Of a stretch of 64,000 nt of DNA, positions 17,301 to 25,830 are shown in pieces. The notes under the pieces are model-generated. The model had not been told where the DNA came from and made no database searches. It saw only the letters and a program-made list of their open reading frames with translations. The position numbers and the translations under genes are program-made. Within the stretch, counting starts at the first letter, position 1, and each line of letters starts with the position of its first letter. Origin of the DNA: Pseudomonadota bacterium (GTDB lineage: Bacteria > Pseudomonadota > Alphaproteobacteria > Micropepsales > Micropepsaceae); contig JAJZDZ010000002.1 of NCBI GenBank assembly GCA_021851325.1, forward strand, positions 62,001 to 126,000, given 5' to 3'.

Positions 17301-19200
17301 CGTCGGCGTTGGTGACATGTCCGGCGACGTGTTTGGCAACGGCATGCTGCTATCCAAGTTTACGCGTCTTATAGCTGCGTTCGATCACCGTCACATCTTC
17401 CTTGATCCGGATCCTGACCCCCTCACCTCCTATACCGAGCGCGAGCGCCTGTTCGCGCTGCCGCGCTCGTCCTGGGCAGATTACGATACCTCGCTGATCT
17501 CCCCGGGTGGCGGCGTGTTTGCCCGTACCGTCAAGGAAATCGCGCTGAGCGCCGAGGTAAAGAAGCTGTTTGGAATTACAGCCGACCGCCTGTCTCCGCC
17601 GGAGCTCATCCGTGCCATCCTGAAAGCGGATGTCGACTTGCTCTGGTTCGGTGGCATCGGCACCTACATCAAGGCCTCTTCGCAGCACAATCTCGATGTC
17701 GGCGACCGGGCCAATGACGCACTGCGGGTCAATGGTCGCGAGGTGCGCGCCAAGGTAATAGGTGAGGGTGCCAATCTTGGCGTCACCCAGCTCGGCCGTG
17801 TCGAATATGCATTGCAGGGCGGGCGCATCAATACCGATGCCATTGATAATTCAGCCGGGGTTGATACCTCCGATCATGAGGTCAATCTCAAAATCCTGTT
17901 TTCTGGTCCCATGCGCCGCGGTGAAGTCAACCAGGACGAGCGCGACAAGATCCTCCTGGAGCTCACCGACGAGGTGGGCCGGCATGTGCTACAGGACAAT
18001 TACGATCAGCCATTGGCGCTCTCCGTGGCACAGGCCCGGGGTCTAAAGGATTTTGATGCCTATAACCGCCTGATGCGTGATCTGGAGCGGCGTGGCAAGC
18101 TTGACCGTGCGGTTGAATTCCTCCCCGATGACGAAGGCTTGCGCAAACGTCTCGCCGACAATCAGCTGCTCACGCGTCCCGAACTCGCCGTGTTGCTCGC
18201 TTATGCCAAGCTCGACCTCGCAGCCGAAATCAATGCATCAAGCCTGCCTGACGAGCCGTTCTTTGCGGCGGAACTGCAGAGCTACTTCCCGCCGCAGCTG
18301 GTAGAGCGCTTCCGCCATGAGATGGAGCACCATCGTCTGCGCCGGGAGATCATCACTGACGTGCTGACCAACCGCATCGTCAATCTGGCCGGCCCGGTAT
18401 TCATCCACCGCCTCAAGGAAATTTCCGGAGCACCTGCAGCCCGCGCGGCGCATGCATTTGCTCTGGCTGACGGCGCCTTTGGCCTCTCCGGACTCAAAAC
18501 CCGGATCGGCGCGCTCGACTACAAGGTCGCAGCCGACATCCAGATCGCGGCCATCTGTGACATCACCGATCTGTTGCGCCGTCTCGGCCTTTGGTTCGTG
18601 ATGAATGTGCCCGAAAGTGCGGATCTAGCCCAATCGGTAGAGCAGTACCGCAACGGAGTGACCGCGCTGACCGGTACCTTTGAAACCCTGGTTTCCGATT
18701 TTGAAGCCGCTGCTACCGAACAGCGCATCAGCGATCTTGAAGCCGGCGGCGTACCGCATGCACTGGCCGAGGATATCGCGGTGCTGCCGCTGCTCAGTGC
18801 GGCCCCTGAAATCATCCATCTGGCACACACGCGCAGTCTTTCCATCGATCTTGTCGCAGGGGCGTATTTTGCAACCGGCGAGATCATCGGACTGGATCGG
18901 CTGCGCAGCCTTGCCGGGCGGATTAATGCAGGCGAGCATTGGGACCGGCTCGCGATCCGGCGCATCGTCGATGATCTCTATGCTGGCCAGAGGGCGCTGA
19001 CGGCAAAGGTGCTTTCTGACCGGGAACGACAAGGCGGGGATCGCGCCGCCGGTGCAGCCGCGGCCGAAGCGTGGGCCGGCCTCCATGCAGACGCGGTGAA
19101 CCGAACCCGCAACTTTCTTGCTGAACTCGAGCGGACAGGCGACCTCTCGATCGCCAAGCTGACGCTTGCTAACAGCCAGTTGCATTCACTCGCCGGCTGA
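14323..19200 (+). CDS. gdh: NAD-specific glutamate dehydrogenase, large (180 kDa) type
   Basis: Large catabolic GDH of about 1625 residues, the family size known from Caulobacter and Pseudomonas GdhB, converting glutamate to 2-oxoglutarate plus ammonia with NAD. The N-terminal half holds ACT-like regulatory regions (RPFLFDSLIGEVSSQAAHIH). The catalytic core around residues 820-1250 has RFGKVARGGIRWSDR, KAQQVKNAVIVPVGAKGGFF and GVGDMSGDVFGNGML. A helical C-terminal region follows. I chose ATG 14323 over the 34-codon longer frame because MTPEP follows GATGGACC and gives the usual length. A strong hairpin ends the gene. Confidence 0.97.
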   Translation: MTPEPAIRAGAAGVAAVAPDDDTKAAERLRAGAALIPATRPDLAEFFTDFYAGASPQDITRYTPASLAELAERVFAVTSCRAEDETLVETFVFHAQREDGQVDETVLVAVNDDRPFLFDSLIGEVSSQAAHIHALFHPILTTARDKAGQRAANGRKLRESVIVVALEATTDTQRKAALLRGAHEVFSQVRVAVRDWKAMQLRLAETIQTLKSVPPAIASDEFAETLAFLTWLGDNHFTFLGCRDYAYDEAAGRLDAIADSGLGVLSDIEARVVHRGADRGALSPDVREFLTAPSPLIITKSNERSLVHRRVVMDYVGIKIFAADGRLTGERRFVGLFTSSAYSRRPSEIPLLRLKVQRVKARAPLAPDSHDGKALAHILDTYPRDELFQATEDEVFTTAMGILRLGERPQVRVFLRFDRFDRFVSALVFVPRDRYDTHIRESIHQLLARRFNGRITASTQILDDSMLARVHYIVGRNEGLRPDVELHTLEADIRAAIRTWQDGFADALAAKHGEAEGGRLATRHALAFPPRYRDVFSPEEAVRDLDELLDLAQLKGNTGVRARAYRAARDEHGALRLKLYAIGSVLPLSASLPVFENLGFRVIAEDSYTFELELGAGRTAAAVLDFEMARADGTAVDLDAVKQRLEDAFDAVVSDVAESDGFNRLIVSANLSWRDVTILRAVAKYLRQAGITFSQDYMEDALSRNPDIAGQLVELFCTRFDPALGEETRKERQRDIEKRIDAALADVPSLDDDRIIRRLRNVIDCALRTNFFQRDEKGATKPYLSIKLDSRRLDELPAPRPLVEITVYSPQVEGVHLRFGKVARGGIRWSDRREDFRTEILGLVKAQQVKNAVIVPVGAKGGFFPKRLPQNATREAVQAAAIEAYQTFIHALLDLTDNIDHAGRVEVPREVIRCDEDDPYLVVAADKGTATFSDIANAIAEARGFWLGDAFASGGSHGYDHKKMGITARGAWEAVKRHFREMGRDIQNEAFTVVGVGDMSGDVFGNGMLLSKFTRLIAAFDHRHIFLDPDPDPLTSYTERERLFALPRSSWADYDTSLISPGGGVFARTVKEIALSAEVKKLFGITADRLSPPELIRAILKADVDLLWFGGIGTYIKASSQHNLDVGDRANDALRVNGREVRAKVIGEGANLGVTQLGRVEYALQGGRINTDAIDNSAGVDTSDHEVNLKILFSGPMRRGEVNQDERDKILLELTDEVGRHVLQDNYDQPLALSVAQARGLKDFDAYNRLMRDLERRGKLDRAVEFLPDDEGLRKRLADNQLLTRPELAVLLAYAKLDLAAEINASSLPDEPFFAAELQSYFPPQLVERFRHEMEHHRLRREIITDVLTNRIVNLAGPVFIHRLKEISGAPAARAAHAFALADGAFGLSGLKTRIGALDYKVAADIQIAAICDITDLLRRLGLWFVMNVPESADLAQSVEQYRNGVTALTGTFETLVSDFEAAATEQRISDLEAGGVPHALAEDIAVLPLLSAAPEIIHLAHTRSLSIDLVAGAYFATGEIIGLDRLRSLAGRINAGEHWDRLAIRRIVDDLYAGQRALTAKVLSDRERQGGDRAAGAAAAEAWAGLHADAVNRTRNFLAELERTGDLSIAKLTLANSQLHSLAG

Positions 19201-19212
19201 ACCGCAGTGACA

Positions 19213-19251
19213 CGCGGGCAGCATGCAGATGCGGTCTGCGTGCTGCCCGCG
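19213..19251. terminator. bidirectional hairpin between gdh and SDR gene
   Basis: Inverted repeat of about 17 bp with one G-T wobble (left arm 19213-19229, right arm 19235-19251, 5-nt loop TGCGG) in the gap between convergent genes. No clear U-run follows; position and stability argue for a shared terminator. Confidence 0.7.
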
Positions 19252-19276
19252 CAAGGTCACGGGGATTGCGCAAGGC

Positions 19277-20056
19277 TCAGCGTGGCGCCATGCGGATGGC
19301 GCCATCCAGGCGTACGCATTCGCCGTTGAAATAGCCGTTTTCCAGCATCTGAAGCGCCAGCGCGGCATACTCGGAAGGATTACCGAGCCGCGGTGGGAAC
19401 GGCACCTGCGCGGCAAGAGCCTGTTTGACCTGTTCGGGGGCGCCAGCCAGGAGCGGGGTATTGAACAGTCCGGGCATGATCGTATTGCAGCGTATGCCTT
19501 CCTGGGCGAGATCGCGCGCAACCACCAGCGTAACCGCGTTAACCCCGCCCTTGGATGCAGAATAGGCGGCCTGACCGATCTGACCGTCCTGCGCCGCCAC
19601 GCTCGCAGTGTTGACGATCGCGCCGCGCTCACCTTGGATCGGCTCCAGCGTCAGCATTCCCGCTGCGCTCAGGGCAATGCAGCGATAGGTGCCGACCAGA
19701 TTGATCTGAATGATGCGATCGAAATCCTTGGCGGAAAAATGCTTGATCTCGCCGGTCTTCTTGTCCCGGCTCGCGGTCTTGATGGCATTTCCGGTTCCGG
19801 CGCAGTTGACGAGTATGCGCTCCTGGCCGTGACGTTCACGGGCCTTGGCAAAGCCGGCCTGGACACTCTCGTCCGACGTGACGTTGACTTCGCAGAAGAC
19901 GCCGCCGATTTCGGCAGCGACTTTTTCTCCTTTTTCCTTCTGCAGGTCGAAGATGGCGACACGCACGCCCTTGGCTGCCAATGCGCGCGCAGTGGCCTCA
20001 CCTAAACCGGAGGCACCACCGGTGATGACGGCGGCAATCGAAGAATTCAGTTCCAT
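19277..20056 (-). CDS. SDR family 3-hydroxyacyl-CoA dehydrogenase (type II-like)
   Basis: 259-residue short-chain dehydrogenase with TGGASGLGEAT (cofactor), NCAGTGNAIK and the active-site run NTASVAAQDGQIGQAAYSASK (Ser, Tyr, Lys). The insertion SRDKKTGEIKHFSAKDFDR is typical of the HSD17B10/type II 3-hydroxyacyl-CoA dehydrogenase group, so oxidation of (S)-3-hydroxyacyl-CoA, perhaps in branched-chain or fatty acid breakdown, is likely. Start at ATG 20056 follows AAGGA. Convergent with gdh. Confidence 0.88.
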   Translation of the reverse strand: MELNSSIAAVITGGASGLGEATARALAAKGVRVAIFDLQKEKGEKVAAEIGGVFCEVNVTSDESVQAGFAKARERHGQERILVNCAGTGNAIKTASRDKKTGEIKHFSAKDFDRIIQINLVGTYRCIALSAAGMLTLEPIQGERGAIVNTASVAAQDGQIGQAAYSASKGGVNAVTLVVARDLAQEGIRCNTIMPGLFNTPLLAGAPEQVKQALAAQVPFPPRLGNPSEYAALALQMLENGYFNGECVRLDGAIRMAPR

Positions 20057-20220
20057 GTGCGTGGGTTCCTTGCTGTGCTGCGATCCGGCCAATGTCATAG
20101 ACCGCGCCCGAGGCGAAAGAAAAGACTGTCCTAAAGGCAGCTTTGGGTTCCCTCAGCCCTGCTGCCACGCGCAGGGACAACTGAGCGCGGGTCCTGCACA
20201 AAGACCTGCCCCGACGCTCT

Positions 20221-20859
20221 TCAGCGGCGTTCGGACAGCCTGGCCCGAACCGATCCTGTGAGCGGTTCGCCATCGGCAGCGGCCAGCGGTGAGATGAACT
20301 CGATCGCGATGCCATGGGCGAGGTGCTGGGCGACGCGTCCAGCCATCTGACCAATGACCACCCGCTCGCCAATCGGGGGACGGTCATCACTCAGCAGCGA
20401 CACGCCGCGCAAGGACAGGTCGGTAACCTCACATTCGACGACCTGGCCATTGTCCCTTGTGTAACGGGCGAGGGTACGTGACGGGCGCGGCGCCGGCTGG
20501 GCAAGGACATCCTCATCGACCCGGTCACGATTGAGGTATACCGTCAGACGTTCCGCGATGCGCTCGCGCTTGAGGGCAGAGCAGGTGAATTGAACCCCAA
20601 AATCTCCACCCCAGAGCCGCACGACGGTTCCCTCGAAGCGGCCAAACTCGCCCACATAGAGTATCACGGTGAGCCCTGCGGTCAGAGCCGTCTCGGCTCC
20701 GATCCGGGCGCCGCCCGGCGACAGGTCGAAGATATGGCAGGGCATTTCGCTTTGGGCATCAGGGAGAAATAATTTGCCCGCAATATTGAGATCAACCCGC
20801 CGATAGCGCCTGCGATCGGCGCGTGCTCGGTCGATCACCCTGTCCCGATCGATCCTCAT
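20221..20859 (-). CDS. tandem PilZ-domain protein
   Basis: 212 residues with two PilZ-like domains. The first begins with RADRRRYRRVDLN (RxxxR c-di-GMP motif) and continues to DLSPGGARIG; the second reads ECEVTDLSLRGVSLLS but has only a weak Arg-rich start (PRPSRTLARYTR). PilZ modules bind c-di-GMP, so this is a probable effector, consistent with the two EAL proteins and flagellar genes in the window. No output domain is visible, so it probably acts by protein contact. Confidence 0.85.
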   Translation of the reverse strand: MRIDRDRVIDRARADRRRYRRVDLNIAGKLFLPDAQSEMPCHIFDLSPGGARIGAETALTAGLTVILYVGEFGRFEGTVVRLWGGDFGVQFTCSALKRERIAERLTVYLNRDRVDEDVLAQPAPRPSRTLARYTRDNGQVVECEVTDLSLRGVSLLSDDRPPIGERVVIGQMAGRVAQHLAHGIAIEFISPLAAADGEPLTGSVRARLSERR

Positions 20860-21050
20860 CGCTGAATGACCCCTTTCCGGCGTGGCAACGGCACCATGAG
20901 GCTAAGGCGGCGAACCTCAATGGCCGGTTTACGCCGACGTTAGAATCCTCGCGATCGCCGCGAGCCGGACCCACCCCTTACCCTGCACCGGTGCCTTGGG
21001 CTATAGGGGGCAAAGCTCCGGCAGGCCCGGTCAGATTGGGAGTAAGCATC

Positions 21051-21653
21051 ATGGTGTTGCGTTATCGGCTCGCTGCGGGCCTTGCCGTTGCCGGAATCCT
21101 TACGGGCTGCGCCGGGCGCACCCCTTATGAACAGCTGATGGCGGTAAAGCCCACTGGATCCGCGTTTTCCCATGCGCTCTATCACGAATATGCGAGGCTG
21201 GCGCAGTCCTTACACATCTCCGAGCTGCCCGGCCGCACCGCCTTCGATGCCCGCGGCTCCATCTCGCTTTCGCCGGTTTCCCCGAACGAGGCCCGGCTTG
21301 CCCTCCACTACGCGCAAAAAGCCGAATCCGCAGCCATCGGCGAGGAGCCCTTGCCCGAAGAGGCGCCTGCCGACGACCGCGTTGCCGAAAATGTCCGCCT
21401 GGAATTGCTGCGCATGCTGAGCACACAGCGCAACAAGGCTCCCCAAGCAGCGGCGCAGGCCCAGGCCAATTATGATTGCTGGATCCTGGATGCCCGCATC
21501 CAGGCGCTTTCGGCAACCAGCCAGGCCTGCCACACCGCGCTTCTTGCCGAACTCGCCCGCCTCCAGGCTAAAAGTGCACCGGCGGCAGCCGCCAAGGCTG
21601 CCCCAGCTGGCACACCTGTCGCCACCAAGAAACTGCCGCCTCCGCACCAATAG
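21051..21653 (+). CDS. putative lipoprotein
   Basis: 200-residue protein starting MVLRYRLAAGLAVAGILTGC, where ILTGC is a good lipobox. The mature part is Ala/Glu-rich and mostly helical (LALHYAQKAESAA, AAAQAQANYDCWILDARIQA) with two further Cys. It resembles OmpA-associated envelope lipoproteins in layout but lacks the OmpA-like domain. Start at 21051 follows GGGAG. A TATAGG hexamer at 21003-21008 is a candidate -10. Divergent from the PilZ gene; function unknown. Confidence 0.78.
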   Translation: MVLRYRLAAGLAVAGILTGCAGRTPYEQLMAVKPTGSAFSHALYHEYARLAQSLHISELPGRTAFDARGSISLSPVSPNEARLALHYAQKAESAAIGEEPLPEEAPADDRVAENVRLELLRMLSTQRNKAPQAAAQAQANYDCWILDARIQALSATSQACHTALLAELARLQAKSAPAAAAKAAPAGTPVATKKLPPPHQ

Positions 21654-21719
21654 CAAATCCACGACACAGGCGTCAGCTTTGGCTAGAGTGCGCCCGTATC
21701 GTTCCTGCCAAGGCTAGCC

Positions 21720-23366
21720 ATGAAAGCATTTGATTATGTAATTGTCGGTGCGGGTAGCGCCGGCTGCGTACTTGCCAATCGCCTGTCCGCCGATGGAAAC
21801 GCCCAAGTCCTGCTGCTCGAGGCTGGCGGGCCTGACAAATCGCTCATGATTCACATGCCGGCGGGTATCCCCGCTCTTTTGGGCAAGCCCAACCCCCACA
21901 ACTGGTACTTCGACACCGAGGGCCAGCCCCATCTGGAGGGCCGGCGGCTCTACTGGCCACGCGGCAAGGGTTGGGGTGGCTCCTCCTCCATCAATGGCAT
22001 GATCTACATCCGCGGCCATTCCCGCGATTATGATCGCTGGCGCCAGGAGGGGTGCGAGGGCTGGTCCTTCGCCGATGTGCTGCCCTATTTCAAGCGGGCG
22101 GAGAACTATGAGTCCGGCGCCGACGACTATCACGGCGATGACGGCCCTCTGCACGTCTCTAACGGCCGTTCCAAGAACCCCTTGTTCCGTACCTTTATCG
22201 AGGCAGGCGTCGAGGCCGGCCATAAACGGACCGCGGATTTCAACGGCTTTCAGCAGGAAGGTTTTGGCCCCTACCAGCTTACCATTCATGAAGGCCGACG
22301 CTGGAGCGCCGCCAGCGCCTATCTGCGTCCGGCGCTGAAGCGGGCCAACCTGACCGTGCAGAGCCATGCCCTGGTCAGTCGGATTCTGTTTGAGGGCACC
22401 AAGGCCACGGGAATTGAATATGTGCAGCGCGGCGAGGTCGTGCAGGTACATGCCAACCAGGAAGTGCTGCTGTGCGGTGGCGCCGTCAATTCACCCCAGA
22501 CCCTTCTTTTGTCCGGGATTGGCGATGAGAAGATATTGAGAAATTTCGACATTCCGGTGGTCGCCCACCTGCCAGGAGTGGGGCGCAATCTCCAAGACCA
22601 CCTGGATTGCTCCGTGCAATATGAATGCAAACTGCCCATTACCCTTTACAGCCAGTCCAACCCGCTGGCCGCCGCAAAGACTGGGCTGCAATACCTGTTG
22701 TTCGGCACTGGTCTTGCTACCGGTCAGGGCCTTGAATCGGGCGCCTTCCTCAAAAGCCGCCCCGATCTTGAAACCCCTGATCTGCAGTTTCATTTCATCA
22801 CTGCGCTCATGTACGATCACACGCGCAAGAAAGCAGATCGGCACGGCTTCATGGCACATGTATGCCAGCTGCGGCCGGAGAGCCGCGGCTACATCTCGAT
22901 CCGGTCAGCCGATCCCTCGATGCCGCCGATCATTCAGCCCAATTACCTGGAAGCCGAGGAGGATCGCCGCGCCCTGCGCGAGGGCGTTCGTCTGGCCCGC
23001 GACGTCTTTGCCCAGCCAGCTTTCGATCCCTACCGGGGGCCCGAACTGATGCCCGGCGCGCACGTGCAGAGCGACGCGTTACTCGATGCCTTCATCCGGA
23101 AGACGGCCGAAACAATTTATCATCCGGTGGGAACTTCGAAAATGGGGCATGGCCAGGATTGTGTGGTCGACCCGAGGCTCAAGGTTCACGGCATCGAGGG
23201 CCTGCGCGTGGTTGATGCTTCAGTGATGCCCAATCTCGTTTCGGGCAATACCAACGCGCCAACCATCATGATTGCTGAAAAGGCTGCGGACCTGATCCTG
23301 GGGCGGTCGGCTCCTTCGCCCCAGCCGGTTCGCGTCGCAGAGGACCTGGAGCGTGCTGCCGGCTAA
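21720..23366 (+). CDS. GMC-family FAD oxidoreductase (choline/alcohol dehydrogenase-like)
   Basis: 548-residue glucose-methanol-choline oxidoreductase: FAD dinucleotide motif VGAGSAGCVLANRL with LLLEAGG, GMC signature 1 (GKGWGGSSSINGMIYIRGH), signature 2 (GGAVNSPQTLLLSGIG), and the C-terminal active-site segment YHPVGTSKMG with NTNAPTIMIAEKAADLI. Length and motifs fit choline dehydrogenase BetA-like and alkanol dehydrogenase groups. No betB, betI or choline transporter is nearby, so choline is not a safe substrate call; an alcohol is more likely. Confidence 0.92.
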   Translation: MKAFDYVIVGAGSAGCVLANRLSADGNAQVLLLEAGGPDKSLMIHMPAGIPALLGKPNPHNWYFDTEGQPHLEGRRLYWPRGKGWGGSSSINGMIYIRGHSRDYDRWRQEGCEGWSFADVLPYFKRAENYESGADDYHGDDGPLHVSNGRSKNPLFRTFIEAGVEAGHKRTADFNGFQQEGFGPYQLTIHEGRRWSAASAYLRPALKRANLTVQSHALVSRILFEGTKATGIEYVQRGEVVQVHANQEVLLCGGAVNSPQTLLLSGIGDEKILRNFDIPVVAHLPGVGRNLQDHLDCSVQYECKLPITLYSQSNPLAAAKTGLQYLLFGTGLATGQGLESGAFLKSRPDLETPDLQFHFITALMYDHTRKKADRHGFMAHVCQLRPESRGYISIRSADPSMPPIIQPNYLEAEEDRRALREGVRLARDVFAQPAFDPYRGPELMPGAHVQSDALLDAFIRKTAETIYHPVGTSKMGHGQDCVVDPRLKVHGIEGLRVVDASVMPNLVSGNTNAPTIMIAEKAADLILGRSAPSPQPVRVAEDLERAAG

Positions 23367-23406
23367 GAAAGTTCCAAGAGCGAGGAGGGGGGAACTGCGG
23401 CAACAT

Positions 23407-23443
23407 GCCGGCTGTGGCGCGGTTCCCACAGCCGGCCGCTTTT
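23407..23443 (+). terminator. intrinsic terminator after GMC oxidoreductase
   Basis: GCCGGCTGTG / CACAGCCGGC, a perfect 10-bp stem with a 10-nt loop, followed by CGCTTTTG. It ends the GMC gene just before the next gene's promoter. Confidence 0.7.
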
Positions 23444-23491
23444 GTCCCGTCACGCTTTCCGTTCCACCTCGATCCGCGTTAGACTACGTCC

Positions 23492-23836
23492 ATGAAAAAA
23501 TTTCTGGCTCTTGTTGTATTATTCTTGATGCCGGTTGCGGCTTTGGCCCAAACGCCGCCTACGTCATACAAGCTCCCTGACATGAATTTCGACATGTGGT
23601 GTCAGGAAACCATGCATTATTCACCGCATCGCTGTGACCAGCGTCTGCCGCGCGACAACAAGAAGTTTGTCAAATACCGTTCCATCGTCGAGCACTTCGA
23701 GCTGCTCCGCCTTAAGAACCGTCGAGCTGAAGAAGAGCGGACCCAGGCCATCATGCACAATCACAGCTTGGACAACCCGGGCAACAATGTGCCCACTCTT
23801 CCCGGTTCGGCAGGCACAATTCCCAACCCGCACTGA
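23492..23836 (+). CDS. small secreted hypothetical protein
   Basis: 114-residue protein with a clear signal peptide (MKKFLALVVLFLMPVAALA, cleavage before QTPP). The mature part has two Cys (MWCQET, HRCDQR) that could form a disulfide, a charged helix (LLRLKNRRAEEERTQA) and a flexible tail. No family recognised. No Shine-Dalgarno is visible; a -10-like TAGACT at 23480-23485 lies only 6 nt before the ATG, so the transcript may be leaderless. Confidence 0.75.
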   Translation: MKKFLALVVLFLMPVAALAQTPPTSYKLPDMNFDMWCQETMHYSPHRCDQRLPRDNKKFVKYRSIVEHFELLRLKNRRAEEERTQAIMHNHSLDNPGNNVPTLPGSAGTIPNPH

Positions 23837-23843
23837 CGCAGCA

Positions 23844-24563
23844 TCAAGACTGCAAGCCAGTACCTGGCTGCGTGCGATTGCCATAGAGCACACGCACCAG
23901 GCGTTCCATATCACTCTCGGAATCGTTGACCGGTTCTAGTTCCTGTGCCGACAGAGGGGTGGGGATATGGTCGACAACCAACCGCAGGTGGGGTGCCCGC
24001 ATTGGACCAGATATTTCCGGGAAGTGCGAAACCGTCCGGCGCTGCGGCGGCTCGATGACGGACAAAGGTTCGTCCTCCTGCACCAGCTGGGCATCGGTCA
24101 GGCGCTGAAAGGCGATCGGCTTGTCAGCAAGCTGTGCACCATCTCCCAGAATTTGCACCATGCCGACGAAGCGTGTGGCCTCACCGCCACCGAAGGATAC
24201 CGGCGCAAGCAGGGTTTCCATTTCGACGACGCTGGCCTGCGGACTTGTACCGAAAGAGGACAGGCACAGAGGCTGATGCGTTTTCAAGGCCTGCGCCAGG
24301 AGAGCTGCCAGTTCACGACGCGAACGCACCTCCCAGCCAGCGAGAAAATTGGTGCCACGCAGTTCAGACCCGTGACGCTCGCACAATTGGGTGCCGGCCA
24401 GGCGATAGAGCGGACGCGAGGGCTCGATCGCATCAAGGATGAGCATATCAGGCAGCATGCGTTTCAGCGCCCTGGGATCAATGTCGGATTGATCCGGAAT
24501 GGAACGCCCCTTGCGTAATCTGCTCCAGTAGCCAACGAGCAGATGTGAATTGCGATGCTTCAT
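23844..24563 (-). CDS. PAS-domain (PAS_5 type) protein
   Basis: 239 residues. The first about 150 match the alphaproteobacterial PAS_5 family: WSRLRKGRSIPDQSDIDPRA, LDAIEPSRPLYRLAGTQLCE, then GTNFLAGW. Such proteins usually lack an output domain and may sense or regulate through partners. The C-terminal tail is polar and unassigned. Start ATG 24563 follows GGAGGAAGC. Convergent with the small secreted gene, 7 bp apart. Confidence 0.82.
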   Translation of the reverse strand: MKHRNSHLLVGYWSRLRKGRSIPDQSDIDPRALKRMLPDMLILDAIEPSRPLYRLAGTQLCERHGSELRGTNFLAGWEVRSRRELAALLAQALKTHQPLCLSSFGTSPQASVVEMETLLAPVSFGGGEATRFVGMVQILGDGAQLADKPIAFQRLTDAQLVQEDEPLSVIEPPQRRTVSHFPEISGPMRAPHLRLVVDHIPTPLSAQELEPVNDSESDMERLVRVLYGNRTQPGTGLQS

Positions 24564-24665
24564 ATGCTTCCTCCGGTCTTTTATGTCCGCGCTGGCTCAA
24601 AATGAGACGGTAACGCGCAGCTTTGCATGAACAGAGCAGACATCGTGCCAAGACCTAAGGGCGGT

Positions 24666-25370
24666 TCAGCCCCAGGGACCACGGCGGACATTGCCAAAGA
24701 GACGGACATGTGCAGATTTGAAGAGTGGTGTGAGCAGCCCGCCCGCCAGGAAACCACCCACATGCGCCCACCAGGCGACACCAGGGTCGCCCGGCCTGGC
24801 CAGAACTGCACTCACAAGCTGCATGACAAACCAGAAGCCAACCACCCAGCCGGCGCTGATCCTCAGGAAGTAGGGCAAAATGCCCAAGGGCACGACGACG
24901 CGGATCAGTGCCCGCGGATAAAGCAGGACATAGGCGGCAAGAACACCGGAAATCGCGCCGGAGGCCCCTACCATCGGAATGTTGGAGCCGGGCGCCATGG
25001 CCGCGAAGCTGAACGCCGCCGCCACGCCACAGACCAGATAGAAGACAAGATAGCGCCAGTGGCCCATCGCATCTTCCACATTGTTCCCGAAGATCCAGAG
25101 GTAGAGCATGTTGCCGGCGATATGAAGCCAACCGCCATGCAGGAACATGGCTGTGAAGACCGTGATCCACGGCGGCACAGCGACATAACCGGGCACACGG
25201 ACCGCGGTCGCGGCCAGCGAGATGGGAGCAAAACCGAGCACGTCGAGCGCTGCGGGCAGCCGCGAGCCCAATGACAGCTCCCAGACGAACACAACGGCGC
25301 ACAGCCCGATCAGGGTCCAGTTGACCCAGGGGGTAAGGCGTACGGGATTATCATCCGAAATCGGGATCAT
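24666..25370 (-). CDS. rhomboid family intramembrane serine protease
   Basis: 234-residue polytopic membrane protein. Rhomboid hallmarks: HGGWLHIAGNMLYLW in TM2 (His83, Asn87), GASGAISG with nucleophile Ser137, and WWAHVGGFLAGG with catalytic His203. It should cleave transmembrane substrates within the inner membrane; substrate unknown. Start at 25370 (MIPISDDNP) follows GGACAG; the frame extends 34 codons further without support. Divergent from sucC with a 460-bp gap. Confidence 0.92.
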   Translation of the reverse strand: MIPISDDNPVRLTPWVNWTLIGLCAVVFVWELSLGSRLPAALDVLGFAPISLAATAVRVPGYVAVPPWITVFTAMFLHGGWLHIAGNMLYLWIFGNNVEDAMGHWRYLVFYLVCGVAAAFSFAAMAPGSNIPMVGASGAISGVLAAYVLLYPRALIRVVVPLGILPYFLRISAGWVVGFWFVMQLVSAVLARPGDPGVAWWAHVGGFLAGGLLTPLFKSAHVRLFGNVRRGPWG

Positions 25371-25763
25371 GGCGCTGTCCGCAACAGGCCGGCGTCCGTC
25401 TGTTCCAATCCGGCACATCGCGACGCGAAGCGGCTTCAGGTGCACCCTGCCGCATTGCAACGAAGATGGCACGCAGGATGACGGCCATCGCCGCTCTCGG
25501 GCTCTGATTTTATCCGCAAATGACGCGCCGGTGCCACATTCTTACTTTCTGGTAGCGGCAGCGCGCACACGGCGGCAAGCCTGCGCGAGACCTCGTCTTC
25601 AGTCAGCACCTGTCATGAAAAATCCGTGCCAGAGATGACCCTCCGCCCCGCCAATCCTGCCGCCGGGTAAGGCAGAGGTCGCGACTGCTGACAGCGCCCA
25701 CACCTTCGACGCACCGTCGGCAAAGGACTTTCCATCGCCCCGCGACAGGCGTATGGCGCAGTC

Positions 25764-25791
25764 TTGCACCGCACAACTCCACTGTTATGGT
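25764..25791 (+). promoter_or_regulatory. candidate sigma-70 promoter for sucCD
   Basis: TTGCAC, 16-bp spacer, TATGGT, ending 39 nt before the sucC ATG. It is the best match in the 460-bp gap between the rhomboid gene and sucC; the rest of that gap holds no feature I recognise. Confidence 0.5.
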
Positions 25792-25830
25792 GCGCCCGCT
25801 CAACTTTCTGCTCGCCGCAACGAGGATCCG

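Noticed and set aside
14680-18965. Minus-strand frames opposite gdh
   Set aside because: No family similarity by eye, composition typical of reverse-strand shadows of a well-supported gene.
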